Shown piece after piece: positions 25,434 to 34,810 of a DNA stretch of 64,000 bases. The translations under genes and the position numbers were made by a program. The DNA lies in NCBI RefSeq assembly GCF_030504625.1, contig NZ_JAUKWH010000009.1, positions 39,307-103,306 of the forward strand, written 5' to 3'. The notes under the pieces were generated by a model that made no database searches, was not told the origin of the DNA, and saw nothing but the letters and a program-made list of their open reading frames with translations. Each line of letters starts with the position of its first letter. The stretch's first letter is position 1. The stretch comes from Neisseria sp. MVDL19-042950 (GTDB taxonomy: Bacteria; Pseudomonadota; Gammaproteobacteria; Burkholderiales; Neisseriaceae).

Positions 25434-26825
25434 CTAAGCCAAGACCCTAACTGCTTCTTTTCCTTGTTTAAACTTAGCTTTTAACAACATAGGTAATGTT
25501 TCATCAAAATACCAGCGGCCATCAGGCAAAGCCAAAGCACCACCGGCACAACGCAAAGTTATGGATTGCCGGGATAACGCATCAGTTTCCACAATTTCTA
25601 TAGTATGGGCACGCCCCCAATCTGCCACCGGTAAAGTCTTTGCCCGTTCAAGAATGCGACTGTTCTGAACCTGCACCCCCTTTTCAGTGTAGCAATGCCC
25701 ATTACACTGCCCGATTTCCTGCACGGGACAAGGCACATCTTTAGCACGCGTAACAGGCAAAATATCCAATGACGACGGACATAATTCATGTTCTTTAGCC
25801 CAAACCGCCAATGCGCGCTTAGCGGCTTTTTTATGCAGAAACAACCCGCACGGCTGGGATTGGCGGCTGCCATTTGATAACGGCACAATTCTTGCCTGTA
25901 AACGAGATTGCTCATCGGGTGCAAATTGTACGGTTAAATAGTTTTTCAAATTTTCAGACGGCCTCAAACGATATTCAGTTGCAACCTGTGCTTTCAACCA
26001 TAACGCATGAACACCACCTAGTGCTGGCAAAAATTTTACCGATGCTGCCGACTGCGCAAAAACAGGCACTTTTTTAGCATGAAGCAAATAAGAAATTTCA
26101 GAGAAAGTGCGCTCGTGAGCCTCTACTGCCAATGCTTGCCCATACCGATCCAGCCAAGTCAACACGCCATATGTATCGGGCAAAGCATATAACTGTTCCG
26201 AAAAGGATGTTGGCAACCAAGTCGGCAACATTTTGGGATTCATCAAGGCCCGGCAATGATTTTCCCATTCTTCCGCACCTTTTTCGGTTACGCTTTTTTC
26301 TAAAAAATCAGTCAATGCCAACACGTCGGTCATCGCCCGGTGGCGATTTTCAATCATAAGCCCGAACCGTTCGATGATGCTGTCAAGATTATGTTTATGA
26401 AACTGCGGATAAAGACGGCGGGAAAGCTGTACGGTACACAAAGCAGGGGCGGCAAAATCCACACCTGCACGTTGAAACTCATGGCGTAAAAAAGTGTAAT
26501 CAAAACGACTGTTATGTGCCACCAATAAAGCACCGCGCAGAAGCGGCAATAGTTCGGAAACCAATTCGGCAAACACCGGTGCATCTGCCACCATCGCATC
26601 GTCAATTCCGGTTAATCCGGTAATAAACCCGGAAATCGGCTGCTGCGGGTTTACCAGCCACTCATAACGCGCAACTTGCCCGTTTTCAAAACGCAAGATG
26701 GCCACTTCAGTTACACGATCCTGATACAGGTTGCCGCCGGTCGATTCCAAATCCACAATAACCACAGGTATGCCTAAACGTGCAAAACAACCTGCCAGCA
26801 ACGGCCAGCGAGAAGCTCCCTCCAT
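25434..26825 (-). CDS. DnaQ-like 3'-5' exonuclease with a degenerate GIY-YIG-like domain
   Basis: A 463-aa protein. The N-terminal half is a DEDDh exonuclease of the DNA polymerase III epsilon type: VDLESTGG (D25, E27), LVAHNSRFDYTFL (Asp) and HRAMTDVLALTDF (His, Asp). The second half begins ALPDTYGVLTWLDRYGQALAVE where related proteins carry a UvrC-like GIY-YIG nuclease (LPxxPGVYxF). Here the hallmark residues are largely gone, so that domain is probably structural. Two Cys pairs follow (CPVQEIGQCNGHC), possibly zinc-binding. Likely DNA repair, Cho/UvrC-related in ancestry. One in-frame uptake sequence encodes RPSENLK. Confidence 0.82.
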   Translation of the reverse strand: MEGASRWPLLAGCFARLGIPVVIVDLESTGGNLYQDRVTEVAILRFENGQVARYEWLVNPQQPISGFITGLTGIDDAMVADAPVFAELVSELLPLLRGALLVAHNSRFDYTFLRHEFQRAGVDFAAPALCTVQLSRRLYPQFHKHNLDSIIERFGLMIENRHRAMTDVLALTDFLEKSVTEKGAEEWENHCRALMNPKMLPTWLPTSFSEQLYALPDTYGVLTWLDRYGQALAVEAHERTFSEISYLLHAKKVPVFAQSAASVKFLPALGGVHALWLKAQVATEYRLRPSENLKNYLTVQFAPDEQSRLQARIVPLSNGSRQSQPCGLFLHKKAAKRALAVWAKEHELCPSSLDILPVTRAKDVPCPVQEIGQCNGHCYTEKGVQVQNSRILERAKTLPVADWGRAHTIEIVETDALSRQSITLRCAGGALALPDGRWYFDETLPMLLKAKFKQGKEAVRVLA

Positions 26826-26886
26826 AATCTTTCCGATTTAATTCAAATAACAAAATAATATTCTACACTTTTTCACCACCAAATGC

Positions 26887-26915
26887 TTGACAGGTTTATA
26901 CCCTATCCCTATAAT
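26887..26915 (+). promoter_or_regulatory. Consensus sigma-70 promoter of the tRNA-Arg/tRNA-Glu operon
   Basis: TTGACA and TATAAT, both perfect, spaced by 17 bp, ending 12 bp before the first base of tRNA-Arg. One of the strongest promoters visible in the window. Confidence 0.9.
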
Positions 26916-26927
26916 TCAAATCTTTCC

Positions 26928-27004
26928 GCACCCGTAGCTCAGTTGGATAGAGTATCTGGCTACGAACCAGAGGGTCGGGCGTTCGAATCGCTCCGGGTGC
27001 GCCA
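26928..27004 (+). tRNA. tRNA-Arg (ACG)
   Basis: A 77-nt cloverleaf: acceptor GCACCCG/CGGGTGC, D-loop AGCTCAGTTGGATAGAGT, anticodon loop CTACGAA with anticodon ACG (read as ICG), T-loop GTTCGAATC, and encoded CCA. First gene of a two-tRNA transcript. Confidence 0.97.
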
Positions 27005-27018
27005 AAAATTTTATCTCC

Positions 27019-27093
27019 GCGCCCATCGTCTAGCGGTTAGGACATCGCCCTTTCACGGCGGTAACCGGGGTTCGATTCCCCGTGGGCGTGCCA
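27019..27093 (+). tRNA. tRNA-Glu (TTC)
   Basis: A 75-nt cloverleaf: acceptor GCGCCCA/TGGGCGT (terminal G-U), anticodon loop CTTTCAC with anticodon TTC, T-loop GTTCGATTC, and encoded CCA. 14 bp after tRNA-Arg with no promoter between. Confidence 0.97.
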
Positions 27094-27100
27094 GTTTTTA

Positions 27101-27130
27101 AACCCTTCAAGAATTTTCTTGAAGGGTTTT
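27101..27130 (+). terminator. Intrinsic terminator of the tRNA operon
   Basis: AACCCTTCAAGAA-TT-TTCTTGAAGGGTTTTGTTTTT: long stem with a T tail, 8 bp after tRNA-Glu. Confidence 0.92.
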
Positions 27131-27533
27131 GTTTTTCATTCTTCGTCTGATTAATCCAATCATAAGAAGTTCGTTAATAAGCTAAAAATATTTAACTGTT
27201 TTAGAATTTAATTGATATACAACAGATAAATCGAATTATCATAAAAATATGAAGGCAAATACAATCAGATATAAAATTTATTCTCCCTTTCTATTTTAAA
27301 TATTTTATTCAATATAATAATCAAAACTTTAAAAATCAACTATTTCCAAATATTCAAAAATCATCTGCAAATAAAAGATTAGAACAATAATTATAAAAAC
27401 CAAATATCATTTTCCAATCGTCATAGACACCTACTGCATCCGCATAATCCAAAATAAACAATTTCAATTTTTGCATTTTCTTGTAAAATGGCGTGTTTCA
27501 TTTTCGCCATACAACCAACCACAAGAGCCTGAT
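27131..27533. other. 403-bp AT-rich gap between the tRNAs and the permease
   Basis: No coding potential seen on either strand beyond the false 5' extension of the permease ORF. No uptake sequence or recognisable repeat. Presumably contains the permease promoter. Confidence 0.5.
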
Positions 27534-28283
27534 ATGGATTTTCGTTTTGACATTGTGTATGAATATCGCGAGATGTTCTTTTACGGAGCATTAACCACTT
27601 TGGGTTTAACTGTGGCAGCTACTTTAGGCGGTACGGTTCTAGGGTTGTTCGGCGCATTGGCACGTATTATCCGCTTTGAAAAAGGCAACATTTTTACGCA
27701 CACACTGGCATGGCTGCTGCGGACATGCTCGCTGGTTTACGTTACACTTTTTCGCGGTACACCTTTGTATGTACAGATTTTTATTTGGTATTTTGTTTGG
27801 GCAGTCGCACTTATCCACCCTACCGACGGTTGGCTGATTTCAGGCGACTTGGCTATCGAACTCCGCCGTAATTACGGTGCATTGATTGCGGGTACTCTGG
27901 CATTGATGGTAAATGCAGGCGCATATATTACGGAAATTTTCCGTGCCGGTATCCAATCTATCGACCGCGGTCAAATAGAAGCCGCCCGCTCTTTGGGTTT
28001 GACTTATCCTCAAGCTATGCGCTACGTGATTCTGCCTCAAGCATTGCGCCGTATGCTGCCTCCTCTGGCCAATGAATTTATTACCCTGTTGAAAGACAGC
28101 TCGCTGTTATCGGCAATTGCCGTTACCGAGTTGGCTTACGTACAGGCAACCATTTCGGGGCGTTATTCAATCTACGATACGCCGCTCTACACCGTGGCAT
28201 TGATTTATCTGGTCATGACCATGTGCCTGAGCTGGATGTTCTCATGGCTGGAGAAACGCTACAACACTGCCGGACACCGTTAA
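27534..28283 (+). CDS. Amino-acid ABC transporter permease (HisM/GlnP family)
   Basis: Inner-membrane subunit of a polar amino-acid importer. 249 aa with the His/Glu/Gln/Arg/opine permease signature: FYGALTTLGLTVAATLGGTVLGLFGALARI, TLFRGTPLYVQIFIWYFV, GALIAGTLALMVNAGAYITEIFRAGIQSIDRGQIEAARSLGL (the EAA loop contacting the ATPase) and LPQALRRMLPPLANEFITLLKDSSLLSAIAV. ATG at 27534 follows AAGAGCC. Neither the ATPase nor the binding protein is next to it, so partners must be encoded elsewhere. The downstream gene converges. Confidence 0.9.
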   Translation: MDFRFDIVYEYREMFFYGALTTLGLTVAATLGGTVLGLFGALARIIRFEKGNIFTHTLAWLLRTCSLVYVTLFRGTPLYVQIFIWYFVWAVALIHPTDGWLISGDLAIELRRNYGALIAGTLALMVNAGAYITEIFRAGIQSIDRGQIEAARSLGLTYPQAMRYVILPQALRRMLPPLANEFITLLKDSSLLSAIAVTELAYVQATISGRYSIYDTPLYTVALIYLVMTMCLSWMFSWLEKRYNTAGHR

Positions 28284-28289
28284 CTCTAG

Positions 28290-28319
28290 AGGCCGTCTGA
28301 AAACTTTTCAGACGGCCTC
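28290..28319. terminator. Shared DUS-pair terminator, permease and dld
   Basis: AGAGGCCGTCTGAAAA...TTTTCAGACGGCCTCT between convergent genes, 6 bp from one stop and 19 bp from the other. Confidence 0.88.
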
Positions 28320-28337
28320 TTCACAATAAAATCCAAG

Positions 28338-30029
28338 CTATTCGGCCCAATCCTTTTTCTTGGAAGTTTTACCAATCCCCGGATTAAAGCTATTGGTCGG
28401 ATCAAGTTGGCGGTAAAACTGTTTCAATGCGGGTTTGGCTTCATATAAATGACCCACGTTGTGCTCTGCCGGATATTGCGCACCGCGTTGGTCAAGCAGT
28501 TCCAGCATTTGGTGTTCCAAATCCATGCAGTTATGGCCTTTTTTCACGATATAGTCTTGGTGGAACACATGGCACATGAAATGGCCGTAGTAAAGTTTGT
28601 GGCTGATTTTACTGTCGATTTCAGACGGCAGCCGTTCAAACCAATCATCATCGTTACGGCGCAAGGCAATATCCAGCGCCACAATGTCTTCGACTTCTTG
28701 ATCATGCACGGCACGGTAACGCACGGCGGCACCGGCTACGGCAAAGCGGTGCAGCATGGCCGCTTGGGTTTCTTCAGGGCTGCATTCAAAATAAGCACCC
28801 GATTTTTCGGCAAAATACGTTTTCAGAAATGCCCGTGCTTCTTCAACACCTTCACCACCCATTTTGAGAATCAGATGATGTTCATAACGGTTACGGTAAT
28901 CACGCAAAGACTGCGGCAGGTGCTCAGGCAGGTATTTGCTGATGAATTGCAATGCCTTATCGGTAAAATGGGCAGGCAGAATGCCGAGTTTCTTGCCGAC
29001 ACGATCGGCTCTTGCTTTTAAATCAAATAATTGCGGCAGCCGATGCGTGCCGAATTTTTTAATCACCCAAAACGTGTCTTTGCCGTATTCGGCAGCCATA
29101 TCGAAGGCATCGCGGTGAATGTATTCGCCGGAAACGGGCAGATTTTTAAAACTGCCCAATACGGTGCGGCGGATGTCGGTAAGTTCTTGGGTATCGTTGG
29201 TACCAATATAGAAAACAGCAGTATTTTTTTCCAAAGGAAAGGTATCCAAGCGCACGGCAAATACCATCAGCTTGCCGGCACAGCCCGATGCTTCGTAATG
29301 GCGAGCAGGGTCGGCATTGAAACGGGCGGCAGAGGGTTCGTCCACTTGGCGCACATGATTGCAGTAGGCATGATCGTGGCCTTTTCCGGCCTCGCGGGTA
29401 ATGTCTTTTTGCTGATAATGATGGCCTTGCAGATTAGTAAGGATTTCCTCGGGGGTTTCGCCCAAATCAATGCCCAGATGGTTGATTAAATGCAGCTTTC
29501 CCTGTTCGTCTATTTGCGCGAACAAAGCCATTTCGGTATAAGCGGGCCCGCGTTGTACCAGTGCGCCACCCGAATTATTGCACACGCCGCCCAGCACGGA
29601 TGCGCCGATACATGACGAACCGATCACGGAATGCGGTTCGCGCCCCAATGGTTTCAGCAGCAATTCAAGCTGATTCAAAGTAGCCCCCGGCAAGCACACA
29701 ACCTGCTCGTTGTTGTTGATGGGGCGGATGATGTCCATACGCATGGTGTTCACAATCACGATATCGCGGTCGTAATCGTTGCCGTCGGGCGTGGAGCCGC
29801 CGGTCAGCCCCGTATTGGCGGCCTGCGTGAGCACGATCACATCGGCTTCCACACAAGCTTGCAGGACTTTCCATTGCTCCAACAAAGTGCCCGGCCGCAC
29901 CACGGCAAGCGCTTTACCTTCGCCGAAACGGTAGCCTTGGCGGTAGGGTTCGGTTTTGGCCGGATCGGTAATGATGTAAGGCCGGCCGACTATATCGGTA
30001 AGAGCTTGAATCAGTTGGGTGGCAGTCAT
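28338..30029 (-). CDS. dld: Quinone-dependent D-lactate dehydrogenase
   Basis: A peripheral-membrane FAD enzyme oxidising D-lactate to pyruvate and feeding electrons to quinone. 563 aa, close to E. coli Dld (571). The FAD_binding_4 region includes TQAANTGLTGGSTPDGNDYDRDIVIVNT and HSVIGSSCIGASVLGGVCNNSGGALVQRGPAYTE. The Dld-specific C-terminal cap follows (YYGHFMCHVFHQDYIVKKGHNC, AEHNVGHLYEAKPALKQFYRQLDPTNSFNPGIGKTS). Lactate is a key carbon source for Neisseria on mucosa. Distinct from the GlcD-like oxidase at 36993. Confidence 0.96.
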   Translation of the reverse strand: MTATQLIQALTDIVGRPYIITDPAKTEPYRQGYRFGEGKALAVVRPGTLLEQWKVLQACVEADVIVLTQAANTGLTGGSTPDGNDYDRDIVIVNTMRMDIIRPINNNEQVVCLPGATLNQLELLLKPLGREPHSVIGSSCIGASVLGGVCNNSGGALVQRGPAYTEMALFAQIDEQGKLHLINHLGIDLGETPEEILTNLQGHHYQQKDITREAGKGHDHAYCNHVRQVDEPSAARFNADPARHYEASGCAGKLMVFAVRLDTFPLEKNTAVFYIGTNDTQELTDIRRTVLGSFKNLPVSGEYIHRDAFDMAAEYGKDTFWVIKKFGTHRLPQLFDLKARADRVGKKLGILPAHFTDKALQFISKYLPEHLPQSLRDYRNRYEHHLILKMGGEGVEEARAFLKTYFAEKSGAYFECSPEETQAAMLHRFAVAGAAVRYRAVHDQEVEDIVALDIALRRNDDDWFERLPSEIDSKISHKLYYGHFMCHVFHQDYIVKKGHNCMDLEHQMLELLDQRGAQYPAEHNVGHLYEAKPALKQFYRQLDPTNSFNPGIGKTSKKKDWAE

Positions 30030-30104
30030 GAAAAATTTTTCCGGTCAAATAAATAGATCAGATAAGGAGTGTGCTATCTTTTTATTGTCGGGTCAAATAC
30101 CAAG

Positions 30105-30133
30105 AGGCCGTCTGAAAACTTTTCAGACGGCCT
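30105..30133 (-). terminator. DUS-pair terminator after trxA
   Basis: Inverted uptake sequences flanked by AAG/CTT, 16 bp past the trxA stop. Confidence 0.85.
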
Positions 30134-30149
30134 CTTGATTCATCAGGCA

Positions 30150-30479
30150 TTAAATCGAAGCGTTCACAAACGCAACCAATTGACCTTTGGCCAATGCGCC
30201 TACTTTAGTAGCCACGTTTTGGCCGTCTTTGAAAACCATCAAGGTCGGAATGCCGCGCACGCCGAATTGGGCGGGGCTTTGCTCGTTTTCGTCGATATTG
30301 ATTTTAACCACTTTCAGACGGCCTTCAAATTCGGCAGCCACTTCGTCCAAAATCGGGGCGATCATTTTGCAGGGGCCGCACCACGGTGCCCAGAAATCCA
30401 ATAATACGGGCACGTCTGATTTCAACACGTCTTGTTCGAAAGTAGCGTCGGTAGCATGTACGATTAAATTACTGCTCAT
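30150..30479 (-). CDS. trxA: Thioredoxin 1
   Basis: Cytosolic disulfide reductase. 109 aa with the active site [18 protein letters not shown] (Cys 34 and 37) and the cis-Pro loop [14 protein letters not shown]. The start at [11 protein letters not shown] is set by AAAAGGAAAAC 6 bp upstream; the longer track ORF adds 27 unrelated residues. Confidence 0.97.
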   Translation of the reverse strand: MSSNLIVHATDATFEQDVLKSDVPVLLDFWAPWCGPCKMIAPILDEVAAEFEGRLKVVKINIDENEQSPAQFGVRGIPTLMVFKDGQNVATKVGALAKGQLVAFVNASI

Positions 30480-30564
30480 GTTGTTTTCCTTTTCAAATGG
30501 TAGGGAATGGAAAGCCATTCGGTTAACTTGACGTTTGCAAGGATAGAGGTTGGCAAACAAAATT

Positions 30565-32106
30565 TCAAGGGCTGCCGTAGGCTAATAGTTTTTGAGTATA
30601 GTCCGCATCAGGTTTCGCAAACACCGCTTCCAACCCGCCCTGCTCGACCACATGCCCGTCTTTCAGCACCATCACGCGGTGCGACAAGGCGCGGATGACG
30701 GCCAAATCGTGGCTGATGATGATCAAACTCAAGCCGTGTTTTCTTTGCAAATCAGCCAGTAATGCCAAAATCTGCTGCTGCCACTGCACATCGAGCGCGC
30801 TGGTAGGTTCGTCGAGCACCAGCACTTGCGGCTTCACGATAATGGCGCGGGCAATCGCCAACCGCTGCCGCTGGCCACCTGAAAAAGCGTGCGGATAGCG
30901 GTCGAGAATATCTTCGGGCAGTCCGACTTGTTGCAGCACTTCCACCACACGCTCACGCATGGTTTCGCGGCTCATCGCCGGCTCATGCACACGCAAGGCT
31001 TCGGAGACAATATCAAACACATTCATACGCGGGTTAAACGCGCCGAACGGGTCTTGAAACACCATCTGCACGGCTTTTCTCAATTCCGGCCGCGATGGTG
31101 CGCCGTTGATTTTCAGACGGCCTTCCGACTCCATCAAACGCATTACCGCCTTGGCCAGCGTGGTTTTGCCGCTGCCGCTTTCGCCGATAATGCCCAGCGT
31201 TTCGCCTGCTTTTAAGTCGAACGACAATGGATGCAGCAACACTTTGCTGCGTTTTTTAAACCACCCTGCCCGCTCGCCCACCGCCACGCTGATGTTTTCC
31301 GCCTCGAGCACGGTTGCGGCATGTTCGGCCAAAGGCTGCACTTGCCGCACTGCGCCGGCGTTCAGCAGCATTTTGGTGTATTCGTGCTGCGGATGCGCAA
31401 ACACCTGCGCGGCCTCGCCCTGCTCGACAATCCGCCCGTGCCGCATCACGGCGATATCGTCGGCGAAACGGCGCACCAAATTCAAATCGTGGCTGATGTA
31501 CACCAAAGTCATGTTGTGGCCGGCCTGCAAGCGCGAAAGCAAATCGAGAATCTGCGCCTGCACCGCCACATCCAGCGCGGTGGTCGGCTCGTCGGCAATC
31601 AGCAATTTAGGCTCCGCCGCCACCGCCATCGCAATCATCGCCCGCTGCCGCTGACCGCCCGAAAGCTGGAACGGAAAGGCAAACACCTTCTCTTCAGGAT
31701 TCCGAATACCCGTTTCCGCCAGCAACTCCACCGCCCGCGCCCATGCCTGCTTGGGCGGCAAACCCAGATGCAGCGTCAACACTTCAGCAATCTGCTTGCC
31801 CACGCGCATCACGGGGTTCAAAGCCGTCATCGGCTCCTGAAACACCATGCCGATTTCCCTGCCGCGCAATTTTTGCAGCGCGCGCGGCGATTTATCGAGC
31901 AGGTTTTCGCCGTTGAATTTCAGACGGCCTTCAAACGACACCGCCGGATTCAACTGCATCATGCCCTGCGCCAACACAGTTTTACCGCTGCCGCTCTCGC
32001 CCACAATCGCCAACTTTCGGCCTTGTTTGACGTTGAGGTTGATGTCGTGCAGCACCTGCTTGCAGGGGAAAGAGGCGTTTAGGTTTTGGATTTCGAGAAT
32101 GTTCAT
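30565..32106 (-). CDS. yejF: Peptide ABC transporter, fused double ATPase (YejF)
   Basis: Powers import of oligopeptides (in E. coli, microcin C) with permeases YejB and YejE. 513 aa with two complete ATPase domains. Domain 1: Walker [14 protein letters not shown], signature [14 protein letters not shown], Walker [13 protein letters not shown]. Domain 2: [39 protein letters not shown]. The oligopeptide-type extension ([23 protein letters not shown]) follows each. Its start is 12 bp from the stop of an AT-rich unknown gene that separates it from yejE, so it may depend on read-through of that cassette. Confidence 0.92.
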   Translation of the reverse strand: MNILEIQNLNASFPCKQVLHDINLNVKQGRKLAIVGESGSGKTVLAQGMMQLNPAVSFEGRLKFNGENLLDKSPRALQKLRGREIGMVFQEPMTALNPVMRVGKQIAEVLTLHLGLPPKQAWARAVELLAETGIRNPEEKVFAFPFQLSGGQRQRAMIAMAVAAEPKLLIADEPTTALDVAVQAQILDLLSRLQAGHNMTLVYISHDLNLVRRFADDIAVMRHGRIVEQGEAAQVFAHPQHEYTKMLLNAGAVRQVQPLAEHAATVLEAENISVAVGERAGWFKKRSKVLLHPLSFDLKAGETLGIIGESGSGKTTLAKAVMRLMESEGRLKINGAPSRPELRKAVQMVFQDPFGAFNPRMNVFDIVSEALRVHEPAMSRETMRERVVEVLQQVGLPEDILDRYPHAFSGGQRQRLAIARAIIVKPQVLVLDEPTSALDVQWQQQILALLADLQRKHGLSLIIISHDLAVIRALSHRVMVLKDGHVVEQGGLEAVFAKPDADYTQKLLAYGSP

Positions 32107-32117
32107 TGACTTAAATA

Positions 32118-32756
32118 TTATTCTTCTTGCTGATATTCTTTTTTTAAATACCCCTCCATTAAATCTCTAGCAATTGCTTTAAAAATTAGCATATGCTCTA
32201 TAACCGTATCAAAAGCTTCGTCTAACGGCAAAAGTGCATCAGTATAATTAGGATATTCTTCTAACAATCTCTCTAAATCTAATTTAACAGGTAAAAATAT
32301 TACTCTTTCCTCACTACCTGCCCCAACATATTGAAAGTTAGCTTGAGATAATTCTGGATACTTCTCAAATTGTTTCTGCATAAAACTTTTAGATTCTTTA
32401 GCGGTTAGCGTAAAAAAATTTCTGTTAAAACCAAATCTAATACCAGATTCAATAATCTCCCCATCTTCATACCGTCCTAAATCAGTAAATACACTTAACC
32501 ACTTAAATTCATGTGTACTAATTTTATGACGTGTTTTAATATCCCAAGTAAACCAAATCGCTTCACTCTCTTTCTTACCTTCCAAATTCATTGGCCACAT
32601 AGTGTCTTGTTTAACTTCTTTATACCACTCCTGAAATTTTGTATCTATTTTGTGATAAAACTCATCATCAATTTTGCCTAAAAGTTCATAAGACTTCTCC
32701 AGCATATCCAAATTTTTCAAAACCAGTTTAGCCAGCTCTTGTTCAGTATTGTTCAT
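32118..32756 (-). CDS. Unknown AT-rich gene, partner of a PD-(D/E)XK nuclease
   Basis: 212 aa, not recognised. Strongly charged and aromatic (KIDDEFYHKIDTKFQEWYKEVK, HEFKWLSVFTDLGRYEDGE, SGIRFGFNRNFFTLTAKESKSFM), mixed alpha/beta in appearance, no signal peptide or membrane segment. It follows the nuclease gene by 11 bp on the same strand and is visibly richer in A/T than the yej genes on both sides, so the two look like one acquired unit. It could be a regulator, an inhibitor or a split-off C-terminal domain of the nuclease; nothing in the sequence decides. Confidence 0.75.
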   Translation of the reverse strand: MNNTEQELAKLVLKNLDMLEKSYELLGKIDDEFYHKIDTKFQEWYKEVKQDTMWPMNLEGKKESEAIWFTWDIKTRHKISTHEFKWLSVFTDLGRYEDGEIIESGIRFGFNRNFFTLTAKESKSFMQKQFEKYPELSQANFQYVGAGSEERVIFLPVKLDLERLLEEYPNYTDALLPLDEAFDTVIEHMLIFKAIARDLMEGYLKKEYQQEE

Positions 32757-32767
32757 TTTAAAATCCT

Positions 32768-33514
32768 TTATAGTGATGCAAAGTGATTAGCCAATTGGTT
32801 AAAAATAACCTGCTGATATGGAGAATAGTGTGAATACGAAGAAATTGTTTGCCTTAAACATTTAGCAATCTCCTGCCAAGAAAGCAAAATCACTTTATCG
32901 TGCAGTAATGTATCATGTGGAAGTTGTTTATTTTTCGTGAGAAATAGCAAATGTTTTTGTGATGCCGTTTCTTTATTCAAGCGTTCCCAGTAACGCCGTA
33001 ATTGGCTGTTGTGCTGATTTATTGCCTCATTAGCGTCTACTTTCGCTTCCAAAAACAAACAGGTGCTTCGGCTTTTTATCACGATATCTATGCGTTCGGA
33101 GATATTACCGTATTGACAAATCTCAAACTGAGTTGCGTAAGGTTCATATCTTAAATAGTCAATTACCAAACCCAAGCGGTTTTCTTTATCAATAAATTTC
33201 AATAGATCCAATAAAAAACACTTCCCCAAGCCGTGATCGCCTTTTTCGTCCATCAACCAGCCTAAAACTTCACAATTTTTCAGCTCCGATCTGCCTATCC
33301 TCACAAACTGCCAAAGGTTCATCTGCATTCCTGCCCGAAATAAGGCATCATCTCTCTCCCGATAAGCATCCAAAAATTTTTTTAATTCAGAAGCATCCAA
33401 ATTTATAGAATAATCAATCTCAGCTTTTGCTTTCTGCTCAGGTTGTTTTTCATATAAACATCTAAACTCATCATAAAACTTAACAAACTGCTGCTGAAAA
33501 TTCGATTGATTCAT
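32768..33514 (-). CDS. PD-(D/E)XK superfamily nuclease (PDDEXK_4-like)
   Basis: 248 aa from MNQSNFQQQF, chosen because AAGGGAGAG lies just upstream; the track start at 33577 lacks a ribosome site. The family pattern is clear: ELKNCEVLGWLMDEKGDHGLGKCFLLDLL (first acidic motif), then SERIDIVIKSRSTCLFLEAKVDANE giving D143, E156 and K158, followed by NSQLRRYWERL. Such proteins occur as stand-alone predicted nucleases in variable regions, often taken to be defence genes; targets are unknown. AT-rich, paired with the next gene, and inserted between yejE and yejF. Confidence 0.82.
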   Translation of the reverse strand: MNQSNFQQQFVKFYDEFRCLYEKQPEQKAKAEIDYSINLDASELKKFLDAYRERDDALFRAGMQMNLWQFVRIGRSELKNCEVLGWLMDEKGDHGLGKCFLLDLLKFIDKENRLGLVIDYLRYEPYATQFEICQYGNISERIDIVIKSRSTCLFLEAKVDANEAINQHNSQLRRYWERLNKETASQKHLLFLTKNKQLPHDTLLHDKVILLSWQEIAKCLRQTISSYSHYSPYQQVIFNQLANHFASL

Positions 33515-33658
33515 CACTCTCTCCCTTAACATTCTAAAATTACAGAAAAAATCCTTAAACTTATCTACTTCCATCATTACTTTCCATATGCCAAGGGAAA
33601 TACAAAAGCAATGCTTTTTTAAATTTAAATATTGATAGAGAAATGGCCTTTATCTATT

Positions 33659-34696
33659 TTATGTCCGCGCCCTAACATCAAACGCATACCGCAGCCCTTC
33701 GCCTATCATCACCAGCAGCAACAGCATCACCGTCAGCGCGCCGACGGCCGACAGGCCTATCCACCATGCGTCGAGATTGTCTTTGCCTTGCGCCAGCAGT
33801 TCACCCAAGCTGGCTTGCGAAGCGGGTACGCCCAAGCCGAGGAAGTCGAGGCTGGTTAAGGCCAGCACCGCGCCGGAAATGCGAAACGGTAAAAACGCCA
33901 GCACCGGCGCTAAGCTGTTGGGCAGAATGTGCCGCCACATAATCGTGCGGTTGCCCACGCCCATGCTTTTTGCCGCCAGCACATAATCGGCCTGACGGTT
34001 TTTGAGAAACTCGGCACGCACGTAGTCCGACAAGCCCATCCAGCCGAACAGCGACAGAATTACCAGCAGCACCAGCAGGCCGGGATTGAAAAACGACGAT
34101 AAGATAATCAGCAAATAAAGCTCGGGCAGCCCGCCCCAGATTTCGAGAAACCGCTGCATTACCAAATCGACCTTGCCGCCAAAATAGCCCTGCACCGCGC
34201 CTGCCAGCACGCCGATAAGGGTGGTTACGGCGGTTAAGGCCAGTGCAAACAGCAGCGAATCGCGAAAGCCGTACACCAACCGCGCCAACACGTCGCGCCC
34301 GCGGTCGTCGGTGCCGAGCCAATGGTTTTCAGACGGCCCCGCAGGGTCTGGCTGCGTGTCGAAATCGTTAAGGGTATTGGCGGCGTAAGGATTGGGCAGA
34401 TACACGGCGTGGTTGCCGTTGGAAGTGATATTGTGCCGCACCAAAGGGTCGAGGTAATCGGCGGGCGTGTCGAAATCGCCGCCGAACTCGGTTTCATGAT
34501 AGGTGTTGACGAGCGGGAAGTAATATTGGCCGTTGTAGTGTATCCATAACGGTTTGTCGTTGCTCCAAAGCGGCGCAAGTATGGCGAAGGCAAACAGCCA
34601 AGCCAGCAGCAGCAAACTGAAATAACCGCGCTTATGCTGCTTAAACGCCCGCCATGCGGTTTGGGAAGGATTCGGTTGCATAGGTTTAATCGTCAT
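33659..34696 (-). CDS. yejE: Peptide ABC transporter permease YejE
   Basis: 345-aa inner-membrane permease of the dipeptide/oligopeptide class. N-terminal helix YFSLLLLAWLFAFAILAPLW is followed by a long periplasmic stretch typical of YejE, containing the YNGQYYFPLVNTY and HWLGTDDRGRDVLARLVYGFR motifs. Five more helices follow, with the EAA-type loop AEFLKNRQADYVLAAKSMGVGNRTIMWRHILPNSLAP. Its usual neighbours yejB and yejF are both displaced: yejB lies 1.1 kb upstream beyond plus-strand genes, yejF 1.5 kb downstream beyond the nuclease cassette. Confidence 0.93.
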   Translation of the reverse strand: MTIKPMQPNPSQTAWRAFKQHKRGYFSLLLLAWLFAFAILAPLWSNDKPLWIHYNGQYYFPLVNTYHETEFGGDFDTPADYLDPLVRHNITSNGNHAVYLPNPYAANTLNDFDTQPDPAGPSENHWLGTDDRGRDVLARLVYGFRDSLLFALALTAVTTLIGVLAGAVQGYFGGKVDLVMQRFLEIWGGLPELYLLIILSSFFNPGLLVLLVILSLFGWMGLSDYVRAEFLKNRQADYVLAAKSMGVGNRTIMWRHILPNSLAPVLAFLPFRISGAVLALTSLDFLGLGVPASQASLGELLAQGKDNLDAWWIGLSAVGALTVMLLLLVMIGEGLRYAFDVRART

Positions 34697-34810
34697 GAAA
34701 ACAGGGGAAAAGGATAACGGTTTTCAGACGGCCATGCCACAGCAATTTTGTTTATACTGCGGATATAGGCGGAAATCGGCATGTTCCGCTATGGTTAACC
34801 AGGAGAAAAA

